Below are positions 37,214 through 45,494 of a stretch of DNA of 64,000 bases, piece by piece. The notes below the pieces were generated by a model. It was not told where the DNA came from. It did no database searches and worked only from the letters and a program-made list of their open reading frames with translations. The DNA comes from Parabacteroides johnsonii DSM 18315. GTDB taxonomy: Bacteria; Bacteroidota; Bacteroidia; Bacteroidales; Tannerellaceae. The stretch's first letter is position 1, and each line of letters starts with the position of its first letter. Where the stretch lies: positions 4,464,001-4,528,000 of the forward strand of contig NZ_CP102285.1 in assembly GCF_025151045.1 (NCBI RefSeq). Reading direction: 5' to 3'. The translations under genes and the position numbers were made by a program.

Positions 37214-38110
37214 ATGAAAAAGATTAGAGCTGCCATTGTTGGATATGGCAATATTGGAAAGTATGTATTGGAAGCCCTGGAAGCTGCTCCCGATTTTGAA
37301 GTAGCTGGTGTTGTACGTCGTAATCCGAATGATATTCCGGATGAATTGAAAGGATATACCGTCACTGATACTATCACGAAGTTGGATAAAGTAGATGTAG
37401 CTGTTCTGGCAACTCCGACACGTAGCGTAGAGACTTACGCCAAAGAAATACTTTCTCTAGGCATCAATACGGTGGATAGTTTCGATATCCACGGAGGTAT
37501 TGTTGATTTGCGCTGTTCGCTCGATGCTGTAGCGAAAGCTCATAATACCGTTGCTGTCATCTCTGCCGGATGGGACCCGGGAAGCGACTCTATCGTTCGT
37601 GCTTTGTTGCAGGCGATCGTTCCGAAAGGAATTACATATACGAATTTCGGACCGGGTATGAGTATGGGGCATACTGTTGCTGTGAAAGCCATCGAAGGTG
37701 TTAAGGCTGCCTTGTCTATGACAATCCCGATGGGGACAGGCGTCCATCGCCGTATGGTTTATATCGAAGTGGAAGAAGGATATGATTTCGATAAAGTAGC
37801 TGCTGCCATCAAGGCGGACGACTATTTCGTGCATGACGAAACGCATGTGATCCAGGTTGACTGTGTGGATGACCTGAAAGATATGGGACATGGCGTGAAC
37901 CTTGTTCGTAAAGGTGTTTCCGGTAAAACGCAGAACCAGTTGATCGAATTCGACATGAAGATCAACAACCCGGCTCTTACTGCCCAGATACTGGTTTGTG
38001 TTGCACGTGCAAGTTTCAAACAACAGCCCGGTGCCTACACGATGATCGAATTGCCGGTGATCGATATGCTTTATGGCGAAAGAGAAGACTTAATAAAGAA
38101 ACTGGTTTAA
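37214..38110 (+). CDS. ddh: meso-Diaminopimelate D-dehydrogenase
   Basis: A 298-residue enzyme. It reductively aminates L-2-amino-6-oxopimelate with NADPH to meso-diaminopimelate, giving a one-step branch of lysine and peptidoglycan biosynthesis. The dinucleotide motif VGYGNIGKYVLEAL is at the N-terminus, followed by VVRRNPNDIP, a DSFDIHG segment and SAGWDPGSDSIVRAL. FGPGMSMGHTVAVKAI and the C-terminal TAQILVCVARA are typical of Ddh. Many Bacteroidetes use this enzyme in place of the DapD/E route. It has its own promoter; lgt follows after a repeat. Confidence 0.93.
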   Translation: MKKIRAAIVGYGNIGKYVLEALEAAPDFEVAGVVRRNPNDIPDELKGYTVTDTITKLDKVDVAVLATPTRSVETYAKEILSLGINTVDSFDIHGGIVDLRCSLDAVAKAHNTVAVISAGWDPGSDSIVRALLQAIVPKGITYTNFGPGMSMGHTVAVKAIEGVKAALSMTIPMGTGVHRRMVYIEVEEGYDFDKVAAAIKADDYFVHDETHVIQVDCVDDLKDMGHGVNLVRKGVSGKTQNQLIEFDMKINNPALTAQILVCVARASFKQQPGAYTMIELPVIDMLYGEREDLIKKLV

Positions 38111-38127
38111 ATGAATTGACAATGGAT

Positions 38128-38178
38128 AATTGACAATTGACAATTAGGGGGATCCGGTTGTACAAATTGTCAATTGTC
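38128..38178. repeat. Intergenic inverted repeat of attgaca units
   Basis: Two tandem ttgacaa units pair with the complementary units: 38132-38145 (GACAATTGACAATT) with 38165-38178 (AATTGTCAATTGTC), a 14-bp stem with a 19-nt loop. The unit repeats further on each side. It has the same design as the gatttat-type hairpins at 4549 and 41500, and a half-copy is seen at 63687-63710. Confidence 0.7.
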
Positions 38179-38206
38179 TGTTGTCAATTGTTAATTGATA
38201 AAGATT

Positions 38207-39040
38207 ATGCTTGATTTTATTACCTGGACGGCTGATCCCGCCATCTTTTCCATTGGTTCGCGTGAGATACGCTGGTATGGACTGGCGTTTGCCATCGGTT
38301 TCCTGATCGGTTACAAGATCGTGGAAAAGATGTGGAAAAGAGAGAAACTCAATCCTGCATGGATAGACTCCCTGCTGATTTATACGATGTTGGGGACAGT
38401 GATCGGTGCCCGTTTGGGGCATTGTCTGTTTTATGCTCCGGATTATTATCTGGCGAATCCGCTCGAAATTCTGAAAGTTTGGGAGGGAGGACTTGCCAGT
38501 CATGGGGGAACGTTGGGTATAATCATCGCCATCTATTTTTACTCTAAACGGGTGAGCCATCGGAGCATGCTTTGGGCATTCGACAAACTGGTGGTTCCTA
38601 CCGGCCTTGTGGCTGCCATGATTCGTTTAGGAAACTTGATGAATCATGAAATATATGGACATCCGACAGATCTGCCTTGGGGATTTCGTTTTATTGAAAA
38701 CCTGCATGCTTGGAAAAGAGGAGCAGCTCCCGTTTTTACCGTTCCCAGCCATCCAACACAGCTCTATGAAGCCGCCAGCTATTTGGTGACTTTCGCTATT
38801 TGTATGTGGCTCTACTTCAAAAAAGATGCCTGGAAGAAGGAGGGACTTATCTTCGGCGTATTTATGATTTGCGTATTCGGTTCGCGCTTCTTCATTGAGT
38901 TTTTGAAAAATAACCAGGAAGAGTTCGAGGCTGATATGATGCTGAATATGGGGCAATGGCTCAGTATTCCGTTCATCTTGGTCGGTGTCTATTTCGTATG
39001 GCGTGCCATGCGGCTTGGAAAAGAAATGAAGAAGAATTGA
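38207..39040 (+). CDS. lgt: Prolipoprotein diacylglyceryl transferase
   Basis: A 277-residue inner-membrane enzyme that moves diacylglycerol from phosphatidylglycerol to the lipobox Cys of prolipoproteins, the first step of lipoprotein maturation. Seven membrane helices are predicted. Family motifs are IRWYGLAFAIGF, GARLGHCLFYAPDYY (core HxxxY region), WEGGLASHGG, RLGNLMNHEIYG (conserved Arg and Asn) and HPTQLYEA. I start at the ATG 38207 (MLDFITW); a TTG 12 bp upstream overlaps the inverted repeat. The many lipoproteins in this window depend on this function. Confidence 0.94.
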   Translation: MLDFITWTADPAIFSIGSREIRWYGLAFAIGFLIGYKIVEKMWKREKLNPAWIDSLLIYTMLGTVIGARLGHCLFYAPDYYLANPLEILKVWEGGLASHGGTLGIIIAIYFYSKRVSHRSMLWAFDKLVVPTGLVAAMIRLGNLMNHEIYGHPTDLPWGFRFIENLHAWKRGAAPVFTVPSHPTQLYEAASYLVTFAICMWLYFKKDAWKKEGLIFGVFMICVFGSRFFIEFLKNNQEEFEADMMLNMGQWLSIPFILVGVYFVWRAMRLGKEMKKN

Positions 39041-39077
39041 TTCTTTAATTATTAATTTTTAATTATTCATTGTCAAC

Positions 39078-40274
39078 GTGTATAAGTTAAAAGAAATAGC
39101 AGATAAAGTTTACTATGTAGGGGTAAATGACCGGCAAAAAGCTCTCTTTGAGAATATGTGGCCTTTGCCTTACGGTGTATCTTATAATTCCTATCTGATC
39201 GTGGACGAAAAAACGGTTCTGGTCGATACGGTGGATGTGTGTTATTCCGATATTTTCCTGAAAAAAATAGCGGATGCTCTCGACGGGCGTCCTTTGGATT
39301 TTTTGATAGTGAACCACATGGAACCGGATCATGCGGGCAGTATCCGTTTGTTGCGCCAGCAGTATCCGGATGTCCAGATCGTCGGAAATAAGCAGACTTT
39401 CGGTATGTTGAATGGGTATCATGGTATTTCGACGGGATTGTATGAAGTGAAGGAAGGAGACACTCTGAGCGTGGGACGTCACCAACTGTCTTTCTATATG
39501 GCTCCGATGGTACACTGGCCGGAAGTAATGGTCACTTACGATTCGACTGATAAAATCCTGTTCTCTGCCGATGCCTTCGGTACTTACGGAACGTTGGATG
39601 GCGGTGTGATCGACTCTGAAATGAATGTGGAACATTATTGGGAGGAAATGCTCCGTTATTATTCCAATATCGTCGGTAAATATGGAAATCCGGTACAGCG
39701 TGCTTTGCAGAAGTTGTCGGCTTTGGATATCCGGACGATTTGTTCGACTCACGGCCCGGTTTGGCGCGAATATGCAGCGAAGGCGATCGATATTTATGAC
39801 CGTATGAGCCGTTATGAAGGTGAAGAAGGTGCGACAATCGTGTACGGTAGCATGTATGGCAATACTGAACAGATGGCAGAAGCGATTGCCGCTTCTTTGG
39901 CCGCGAACGGGGTGAAGAATATCGTCATGCACAATGTGAGCAAGAGCCCTGCATCTTATGTCTTGAAAGATATTTTCAAATATAAGGGATTGATAATCGG
40001 TAGTCCGACTTACAGTAACCGCCTGTTCCCGGAAATCGAATCAATTCTGGATAAGATCGAAACACGTGAAGTGAAACATCGTCTTTACGGTTATTTCGGC
40101 TCTTTCACCTGGGCGGGAGCTGCGGTGAAAAACTTAGCGGCATTCGGTGAGAAGATGAAATGGGAAGTTGTAGGGGCTCCGGTTGAGCAGAAACAAGCTC
40201 TGAAGGCAGATAAGTATGAAGAATGTTGGGCTTTGGGAGAAGAAATGGCCAGAAAATTGAAAATAGAGAATTGA
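39078..40274 (+). CDS. Flavodiiron protein (FprA-type flavoprotein)
   Basis: A 398-residue cytoplasmic protein with two domains. The N-terminal metallo-beta-lactamase-like diiron domain has H80-x-E82-x-D84-H85 in NHMEPDHAGS and further ligands at MVHWPEVMV and STHGPVW. The C-terminal flavodoxin domain (from about residue 254) begins IVYGSMYGNTEQMAEAIA. Flavodiiron proteins reduce O2 to water or NO to N2O and protect anaerobes. The start codon is GTG (39078); no ATG upstream fits. No rubredoxin gene is adjacent, so the electron donor is encoded elsewhere. Confidence 0.92.
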   Translation: MYKLKEIADKVYYVGVNDRQKALFENMWPLPYGVSYNSYLIVDEKTVLVDTVDVCYSDIFLKKIADALDGRPLDFLIVNHMEPDHAGSIRLLRQQYPDVQIVGNKQTFGMLNGYHGISTGLYEVKEGDTLSVGRHQLSFYMAPMVHWPEVMVTYDSTDKILFSADAFGTYGTLDGGVIDSEMNVEHYWEEMLRYYSNIVGKYGNPVQRALQKLSALDIRTICSTHGPVWREYAAKAIDIYDRMSRYEGEEGATIVYGSMYGNTEQMAEAIAASLAANGVKNIVMHNVSKSPASYVLKDIFKYKGLIIGSPTYSNRLFPEIESILDKIETREVKHRLYGYFGSFTWAGAAVKNLAAFGEKMKWEVVGAPVEQKQALKADKYEECWALGEEMARKLKIEN

Positions 40275-40349
40275 AAATGGAAAATTCTTGGTTAGATAGA
40301 ATAAAGGTGTTACCTTTAGGCACGAAAGAATTAAATTAAACGTAAACGT

Positions 40350-41162
40350 ATGAGACTAATTATTGAACCTAATTACGAGCAACTATCAAAGTGGGCTGCT
40401 AATTATGTCGCTGCTAAGATTAAGAAAGCGAATCCTACGGCAGAGAAACCATTTGTATTGGGCTTGCCTACCGGCTCATCTCCTTTGGGCATGTACAAAA
40501 ATCTGATCGAACTGAACAAACAGGGTGTGATCTCTTTCCAGAATATCATCACTTTCAACATGGACGAATATGTAGGTTTGCCGGAAGATCATCCTGAAAG
40601 CTATCATTCTTTCATGTGGAATAACTTTTTCAGCCATATCGACATCAAGCCGGAGAATGTGAATATTCTGAATGGAAACGCAGAAGATCTGGAAGCCGAA
40701 TGTGCTGCTTACGAAGAAAAGATGAAAGCTGCCGGTGGCGTGGATCTGTTCCTGGGCGGTATCGGTCCTGACGGACATATCGCTTTCAACGAGCCGGGTT
40801 CTTCTTTATCTTCCCGTACCCGTGTAAAGTCTTTGACAACTGATACGATCATCGCTAATTCCCGTTTCTTCGACAACGATGTCAACAAAGTTCCGAAGAC
40901 TTCCGTTACGGTCGGTGTTGCTACGGTGTTGGATGCAAAAGAGGTGCTGATCATGGTGAACGGTCACAACAAAGCTCGTGCTTTGCAGCAGGCTGTTGAA
41001 GGTGCGGTAAACCAGATGTGGACTATCACAGCTTTACAGATGCATCCGAAGGGAATTATTGTTGCCGATGAAGCTGCCTGCGCAGATCTTAAAGTCGGTA
41101 CATATAACTATTTCAAAGATATTGAGAAAGATAATCTTTGTCCCTGCTCTTTATTGAAGTAA
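40350..41162 (+). CDS. nagB: Glucosamine-6-phosphate deaminase
   Basis: A 270-residue enzyme of exact NagB length. It converts glucosamine-6-phosphate to fructose-6-phosphate and ammonia, linking amino-sugar uptake to glycolysis. Motifs: [25 protein letters not shown] (catalytic Asp), [17 protein letters not shown] (with the catalytic His) and [23 protein letters not shown]. The closing CPCSLL end is also typical. A TACCTTTA box (40311-40318) with CTTG 20 bp upstream may be its promoter. The gene is not in a nag cluster here. Confidence 0.95.
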   Translation: MRLIIEPNYEQLSKWAANYVAAKIKKANPTAEKPFVLGLPTGSSPLGMYKNLIELNKQGVISFQNIITFNMDEYVGLPEDHPESYHSFMWNNFFSHIDIKPENVNILNGNAEDLEAECAAYEEKMKAAGGVDLFLGGIGPDGHIAFNEPGSSLSSRTRVKSLTTDTIIANSRFFDNDVNKVPKTSVTVGVATVLDAKEVLIMVNGHNKARALQQAVEGAVNQMWTITALQMHPKGIIVADEAACADLKVGTYNYFKDIEKDNLCPCSLLK

Positions 41163-41198
41163 ATTTTTTTTATTCATAATAGTTTTGATTTAACATCG

Positions 41199-41231
41199 AA
41201 AGGCTGTGTCTGTGATAGATGCGGCCTTTCT
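41199..41231. terminator. Hairpin after nagB
   Basis: GAAAGGC (41199-41205) pairs with GCCTTTC (41225-41231) with a 19-nt loop, followed by TTATT. It overlaps the end of the convergent TPR gene. The stem is short, so confidence is moderate. Confidence 0.5.
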
Positions 41232-41494
41232 TATTGGTTGAACATGTCTTTGTTGTAGAAGTTCATGATTGAAATCAGTTGATCGTGGGCGATTTGTGCG
41301 GGGCTGTCGGGGTTCAGATCCATCGCTGTAAGATAGTTGTTCAGGGCCTGCCGGATATCCCCTTTTTTGCGATAGGCATTGCCACGTAAATAATACGCTT
41401 CATCGGAAGATGCGTTTTTTTCTATGTATTCGTCCAACAAACGGATTGCTTCATCTGTTTTACCGTCGGTAATGAGTTGTTTAATAGTTTCCAT
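41231..41494 (-). CDS. Small TPR-repeat protein
   Basis: An 87-residue protein made of two tetratricopeptide-like repeats: IRLLDEYIEKNASSDEAYYL and IRQALNNYLTAMDLNPDSP, separated by a GNAYRKKGD turn. Such small proteins act as adaptors for protein binding; no specific partner can be inferred. No signal peptide is present, so it is cytoplasmic. It is convergent with nagB, and the AT-rich inverted repeat lies just upstream of its start, before topA. Confidence 0.8.
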   Translation of the reverse strand: METIKQLITDGKTDEAIRLLDEYIEKNASSDEAYYLRGNAYRKKGDIRQALNNYLTAMDLNPDSPAQIAHDQLISIMNFYNKDMFNQ

Positions 41495-41499
41495 CTCGA

Positions 41500-41593
41500 G
41501 ATTTATGATTTATAATTTATGAATTATAGATGCCGATTTGGGCAGATAAAGTGCAAATTTAAATCATAAATCATAAATGATAAATCATAAATC
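41500..41593. repeat. AT-rich intergenic inverted repeat, second gatttat copy
   Basis: GATTTATGATTTAT (41500-41513) pairs with ATAAATCATAAATC (41580-41593); further units inside partly pair. Same unit as at 4549-4606. It separates the TPR gene from topA. Confidence 0.7.
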
Positions 41594-41605
41594 ATAGATT
41601 TTGTG

Positions 41606-41613
41606 TAAGTTTG
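41606..41613 (+). promoter_or_regulatory. Putative topA -7 promoter box
   Basis: TAAGTTTG fits TAnnTTTG, 30 bp before the topA ATG. The expected -33 TTTG is not seen; the upstream DNA is the AT-rich repeat. Confidence 0.5.
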
Positions 41614-41643
41614 CATCCGATTTCAAAAAGATAAGACGTTATT

Positions 41644-43986
41644 ATGCAAAAGAATCTGGTAATAGTGGAGTCACCCGCTAAGGCAAAAACCATTGAAAAG
41701 TTCCTCGGAAAAGATTATAAGGTTATGTCGAGCTATGGTCATATCCGCGATCTGAAGACGAAAGAGTTTAGTATTGACATCGAACATGACTATACTCCGC
41801 AGTATGTGATTCCGGCCGACAAAAAGAAGCTGGTCAGCGAACTAAAATCCGAAGCCAAGTCAGCCGAACAGGTATGGCTCGCTTCTGATGAGGACCGCGA
41901 GGGAGAAGCAATATCCTGGCATCTGTATGAAGTGTTGGGACTGAAACCCGAAAATACCAAACGTATCGTCTTTCATGAAATTACTAAGAATGCCATTCTG
42001 CATGCTATTGAAACCCCACGCGATATCAATATTAATTTGGTGAACGCCCAACAGGCACGCCGTGTGTTGGACCGTATCGTGGGATTCGAACTTTCGCCGA
42101 TTTTATGGCGTAAGGTAAAGCCGGCTTTATCGGCCGGGCGCGTACAATCGGTGGCTGTTCGTCTGATTGTGGAGCGGGAGCGGGAGATCAATGAATTTGT
42201 GAGTGAGGCGGCTTTCCGGGTGATTGCAAATTTCATCCTGCCTGATGGAACGACGGTGTTGAAAGCCGAGTTGAATCGCCGTTTAAAGGATAAGAAAGAG
42301 GTGGAAGCCTTTTTGGAATCCTGTAAGAATGCTTCGTTTACGATTGACGATATCACGACGAAGCCGGTAAAGAAATCGCCAGCTCCTCCTTTTACGACTT
42401 CCACTTTGCAGCAGGAAGCGGCTCGTAAGTTAGGATACTCCGTGTCGCAGACGATGATGATCGCACAACGTTTATATGAATCAGGATTGATCACTTATAT
42501 GCGTACCGACTCCGTGAACTTGAGTGATCTGGCATTGGGTACGGCGAAAGAGGCTATTTTTGAAACATACGGTGAGAAATATTATAAGTTCCGCCAATAT
42601 CATACCAAAAGCAAGGGAGCACAGGAAGCGCATGAGGCGATTCGTCCGACCTATATCAGTAATGTGGAGGCAGGAAGCTCTTCGCAGGAAAAGAAGCTGT
42701 ATGAACTGATCCGTAAACGTACGATCGCTTGCCAGATGGCGGATGCCGAATTGGAGCGCACGACTATTTCGGTCGGTATTAGCGGGCAGACGGAACGTTT
42801 TGTCGCTGTCGGCGAAGTAATCAGTTTCGAAGGTTTCCTTCAGGCTTATATGGAAAGTAACGACGACGAAGTGGAGAAGGAACAGGAAAACGGCTTGCTT
42901 CCTCCGGTAAAACTTCATGAAGTCCTGTCGTTGAAAGATATCGTGGCAACAGAACGTTTCACGCAACGGCCTCCGCGCTATACGGAAGCCAGCCTGGTTC
43001 GCCGTTTGGAGGAACTGGGTATTGGACGTCCGTCCACCTATGCACCGACTATTCAGACGATCCAGAACCGCGAATATGTGGTGAAAGGAGATAAGGAAGG
43101 CGTGGAACGTACTTACACGATTATTTCGCTGTCCAAGGGAAAGATCAAGGAGACGGAGAAGACTGAGATGGTCGGGGCCGACCGCAATAAACTGATGCCG
43201 ACCGACATCGGTACGGTAGTAAACGACTTTCTTATGGAGTATTTCCCGGATGTCTTGGATTACAACTTTACGGCCAGCGTAGAAAAGGAATTCGACTCGG
43301 TTGCGGAAGGAGAACTGGTCTGGACAAAAGCTATCGATAAATTCTATAAGATTTTCCATCCGATCGTAGAGGCTACGGCTGCCGTTAAGACCGAACATAA
43401 AGTAGGGGAACGTCAACTTGGTATCGATCCGAAGAGCGGAAATCCGGTGTTTGTGAAGATCGGACGTTACGGTCCTGTCGTTCAGATCGGAGTGGCCCAT
43501 GCTGACGACAAAGAGGCGCCGAAACCTCAGTTTGCCTCTCTGATGAAAGGCCTGTCCATCGATACGATTACATTGGAAGAGGCTTTGAAACTCTTCGACC
43601 TTCCTCGTACGGTCGGTGAATATGAAGGTAAGGTGATGGTGGCTGCCGTCGGTCGTTTCGGGCCGTTTATCCGTCATGATGGTAAATTCGTTTCTATTCC
43701 GAAAGATTTGAATCCGCTTACGATCACGGCTGAGGAAGCAATCGCCCTGATCGATGGTAAAAGGGAAAAAGACGAACAACGGTTTATCAAGAAGTTTGAG
43801 GAAGATCCGGAGATGGAAATCCTGAAAGGTCGTTTTGGTCCTTATATCTCTTATCAGAAAGCGAACTATCGTATTCCGAAGACGATAACCGACCCGGCTT
43901 CCCTGACACTGGAAGATTGTAAGAAGATCATAGCGGAAGCGGGTGAAAAGCCGGCGACAAAGAAGAGAGTTGCCCGTAAGAAATAA
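41644..43986 (+). CDS. topA: DNA topoisomerase I
   Basis: A 780-residue type IA topoisomerase that relaxes negative supercoils. The Toprim domain starts LVIVESPAKAKTIEKFLG and includes ASDEDREGEAISWHL. The catalytic Tyr285 lies in LITYMRTDSVNLSD. The SAGRVQSVAVRLIVEREREI and RPSTYAPTIQTIQNREYV segments are also conserved. The C-terminal third (from about residue 590) contains topoisomerase I C-terminal repeats without zinc-finger cysteines (IGRYGPVVQIG, VGRFGPFIRHDGKF, KGRFGPYISY) and a basic tail. An IS110 element lies in the putative terminator loop just after the stop codon. Confidence 0.95.
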   Translation: MQKNLVIVESPAKAKTIEKFLGKDYKVMSSYGHIRDLKTKEFSIDIEHDYTPQYVIPADKKKLVSELKSEAKSAEQVWLASDEDREGEAISWHLYEVLGLKPENTKRIVFHEITKNAILHAIETPRDININLVNAQQARRVLDRIVGFELSPILWRKVKPALSAGRVQSVAVRLIVEREREINEFVSEAAFRVIANFILPDGTTVLKAELNRRLKDKKEVEAFLESCKNASFTIDDITTKPVKKSPAPPFTTSTLQQEAARKLGYSVSQTMMIAQRLYESGLITYMRTDSVNLSDLALGTAKEAIFETYGEKYYKFRQYHTKSKGAQEAHEAIRPTYISNVEAGSSSQEKKLYELIRKRTIACQMADAELERTTISVGISGQTERFVAVGEVISFEGFLQAYMESNDDEVEKEQENGLLPPVKLHEVLSLKDIVATERFTQRPPRYTEASLVRRLEELGIGRPSTYAPTIQTIQNREYVVKGDKEGVERTYTIISLSKGKIKETEKTEMVGADRNKLMPTDIGTVVNDFLMEYFPDVLDYNFTASVEKEFDSVAEGELVWTKAIDKFYKIFHPIVEATAAVKTEHKVGERQLGIDPKSGNPVFVKIGRYGPVVQIGVAHADDKEAPKPQFASLMKGLSIDTITLEEALKLFDLPRTVGEYEGKVMVAAVGRFGPFIRHDGKFVSIPKDLNPLTITAEEAIALIDGKREKDEQRFIKKFEEDPEMEILKGRFGPYISYQKANYRIPKTITDPASLTLEDCKKIIAEAGEKPATKKRVARKK

Positions 43987-44079
43987 GCATAAGCTAAGCA
44001 AATTGAGGAGGAGATTTTGACACATTTACATTTGCAGTATTAAATATCACAATAAAATATAAGTGTATATTTGAAAAGA

Positions 44080-44216
44080 AGAGTTGCAGTGAACTAACTT
44101 TGACACTAGTCTTAAATGACTATAGGCTGAATCAGACTGCAACTCTCTTAATAGGAGAACCTAGCCAGTTAGAATTGTAGGTTCACGACCTAATAAATGT
44201 ATTAGCTGTTTCTCCT
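44080..44216 (+). ncRNA. Candidate IS110 bridge RNA (two guide loops)
   Basis: Two stem-loops precede the transposase. The first closes 44080-44090 (AGAGTTGCAGT) with 44136-44146 and has an inner TAGTC/GACTA stem. The second closes 44153-44159 (AGGAGAA) with 44210-44216 and has an inner TAGGT/ACCTA stem. Loop 1 contains TTTGACAC (44099-44106), identical to the left target flank plus core (44016-44023). Loop 2 contains TTAGAATT (44169-44176), identical to the right end of the element (45393-45400), and TAAATGT (44194-44200), complementary to the core plus left end (44022-44028). In IS621 the bridge RNA has a target-binding loop then a donor-binding loop with this logic. The right-target guide is the weak part: AGG-C-TG (44124-44129) pairs CACCT only with a bulge. 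The RNA ends are not mapped. Confidence 0.72.
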
Positions 44217-44245
44217 TCATGTTTAATACTGTAAAATACAAAATT

Positions 44246-45241
44246 ATGAATTATTCTCATTTTGTAGGTCTTGATGTAGGAAAAAAAACTTTCGATGCAT
44301 CATTAATGTCTGCGGCCGAAAAAGAGTTGTCTCACAAGTCTTTTGATAACACTCCAGAAGGGATCCAATCTTTATTGGATTGGATAGCAGGTTATCATCT
44401 CTCTTTATCCAAACTCTTGTTCTGTGCTGAAAACATGGGAAGCTATGTCACAGAGTTATCTGTTTCCAGTGTCTCCATGGGATTTTCCCTGGCTTTGGTT
44501 TGCCCGTTGACCATCAAGAAGTCCATGGGCCTACAACGAGGCAAAAATGACCGCATTGACGCCAAAAGGATAGCGAACTATGCGGTATTACATTATCGAA
44601 AACTAGAGTTATACAAATTACCTAACAAAGACTTGGTGAGACTGCGGGGATGGATTATTATATGTGACAATTTGGTCAAGCAAAAAGTATCAAGCATAAA
44701 GTTATTGGAAACATTCTCCCAGATGGCTAAGTTGGCTGATGTGACAGAATCCATTTCTTTTTTGGAAGAGCAGCTCAAGTCGATAAAAGAAAAGATCCTG
44801 GAAGTGGAAGAAGATATGGAGCAACTAATAGCCGCCAGTACATCGCTTTACACAAACTACTTGCTATTAAGAAGTATAAAAGGAATAGGAATTATCAATG
44901 CCATTGTATTACTGTGTGTTACTGACAATTTTCAAAGATTTGACACCCCGAGGAAATTTGCCTGCTATTGTGGGGTTGCCCCATTTGAACATACTTCAGG
45001 TATTTCCATACGGGGAAAAACGCAGACTTCTTCATTGGCTAACAAAGAAGTAAAAGTATACCTTACCCGAGCAGCTATTACTGCCATATCTTGGGATCCG
45101 CAGATGAAAGCATATTATAAAAGGAAAATAGCGGAGGGGAAACATAAAGCATCTGTAATCAATGCAGTAAGAGCCAAAATCATAGCAAGATCTTTTGCTG
45201 TGATACGAAGGCAGACTCCATTTGTAACATTAGCCGTATAA
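44246..45241 (+). CDS. IS110-family transposase (bridge-RNA-type recombinase)
   Basis: A 331-residue transposase starting at the second ATG (MNYSHFVGLDVGKKTFDASL); the open frame from 44219 adds nine residues. The N-terminal DEDD (RuvC-like) domain has its first Asp in GLDVGKK and further acidic residues in GKNDRIDAKRIANYA. A coiled-coil linker (residues about 170-205) follows. The C-terminal Transposase_20 domain has SIKGIGIINAIVLL, FACYCGVAPFEHTSG and the likely catalytic Ser in SGISIRGKTQTSS. The gene has no stop, frameshift or missing motif, so the element looks competent. Confidence 0.93.
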   Translation: MNYSHFVGLDVGKKTFDASLMSAAEKELSHKSFDNTPEGIQSLLDWIAGYHLSLSKLLFCAENMGSYVTELSVSSVSMGFSLALVCPLTIKKSMGLQRGKNDRIDAKRIANYAVLHYRKLELYKLPNKDLVRLRGWIIICDNLVKQKVSSIKLLETFSQMAKLADVTESISFLEEQLKSIKEKILEVEEDMEQLIAASTSLYTNYLLLRSIKGIGIINAIVLLCVTDNFQRFDTPRKFACYCGVAPFEHTSGISIRGKTQTSSLANKEVKVYLTRAAITAISWDPQMKAYYKRKIAEGKHKASVINAVRAKIIARSFAVIRRQTPFVTLAV

Positions 45242-45494
45242 TAAAAAAGGTCCTTAACTTCGAAAACATCTTAGGTTTAGGAAGTAGCTATACACTTCTG
45301 AAGAGTTGTTATGTCTATATACGAACTTACCCAAGGATACGTTAATGTTCGTAAACTTGGGTAAGATTTGAGAGATATTGTTTGGAAAGGACTTAGAATT
45401 CACCTCCTCCTCGTCTTTTCACAGATGTGGAACGATTAGTGTATGGCGGCTTACGAATGGTTTCCGCCATTTTGGGTATTAGGATATGCCTCGC

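Larger units (their letters stand above)
44021..45403 (+). mobile_element. IS110-family insertion sequence
   Basis: The element carries an IS110 transposase gene, a 5' noncoding end of about 220 bp and a 3' noncoding end of about 160 bp. A 3-bp CAC occurs at both junctions (44021-44023 and 45401-45403), and the flanking arms form the split topA terminator. There are no terminal inverted repeats, as is normal for the family. With CAC counted once the element is 1380 bp. The 3' end holds another hairpin, CTTACCCAAG (45326-45335) with CTTGGGTAAG (45356-45365). The noncoding RNA in the 5' end places it in the IS110 rather than the IS1111 group. Confidence 0.85.
44005..45412 (+). terminator. topA terminator split by the IS110 element
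   Basis: GAGGAGGAG (44005-44013) and CTCCTCCTC (45404-45412) are perfect complements on either side of the IS. If the element and one CAC are removed, the site reads as a 9-bp stem with a 10-nt loop (ATTTTGACAC), followed by GTCTTTTC, a typical intrinsic terminator placed 18 bp after the topA stop. The insertion separates the two arms by about 1.4 kb and probably disables the terminator. Confidence 0.7.

Noticed and set aside
42481-44025. Long reverse-strand frame of 514 codons opposite topA
   Set aside because: It lies entirely opposite the well-supported topA gene and has no family resemblance; it is a codon-bias shadow.
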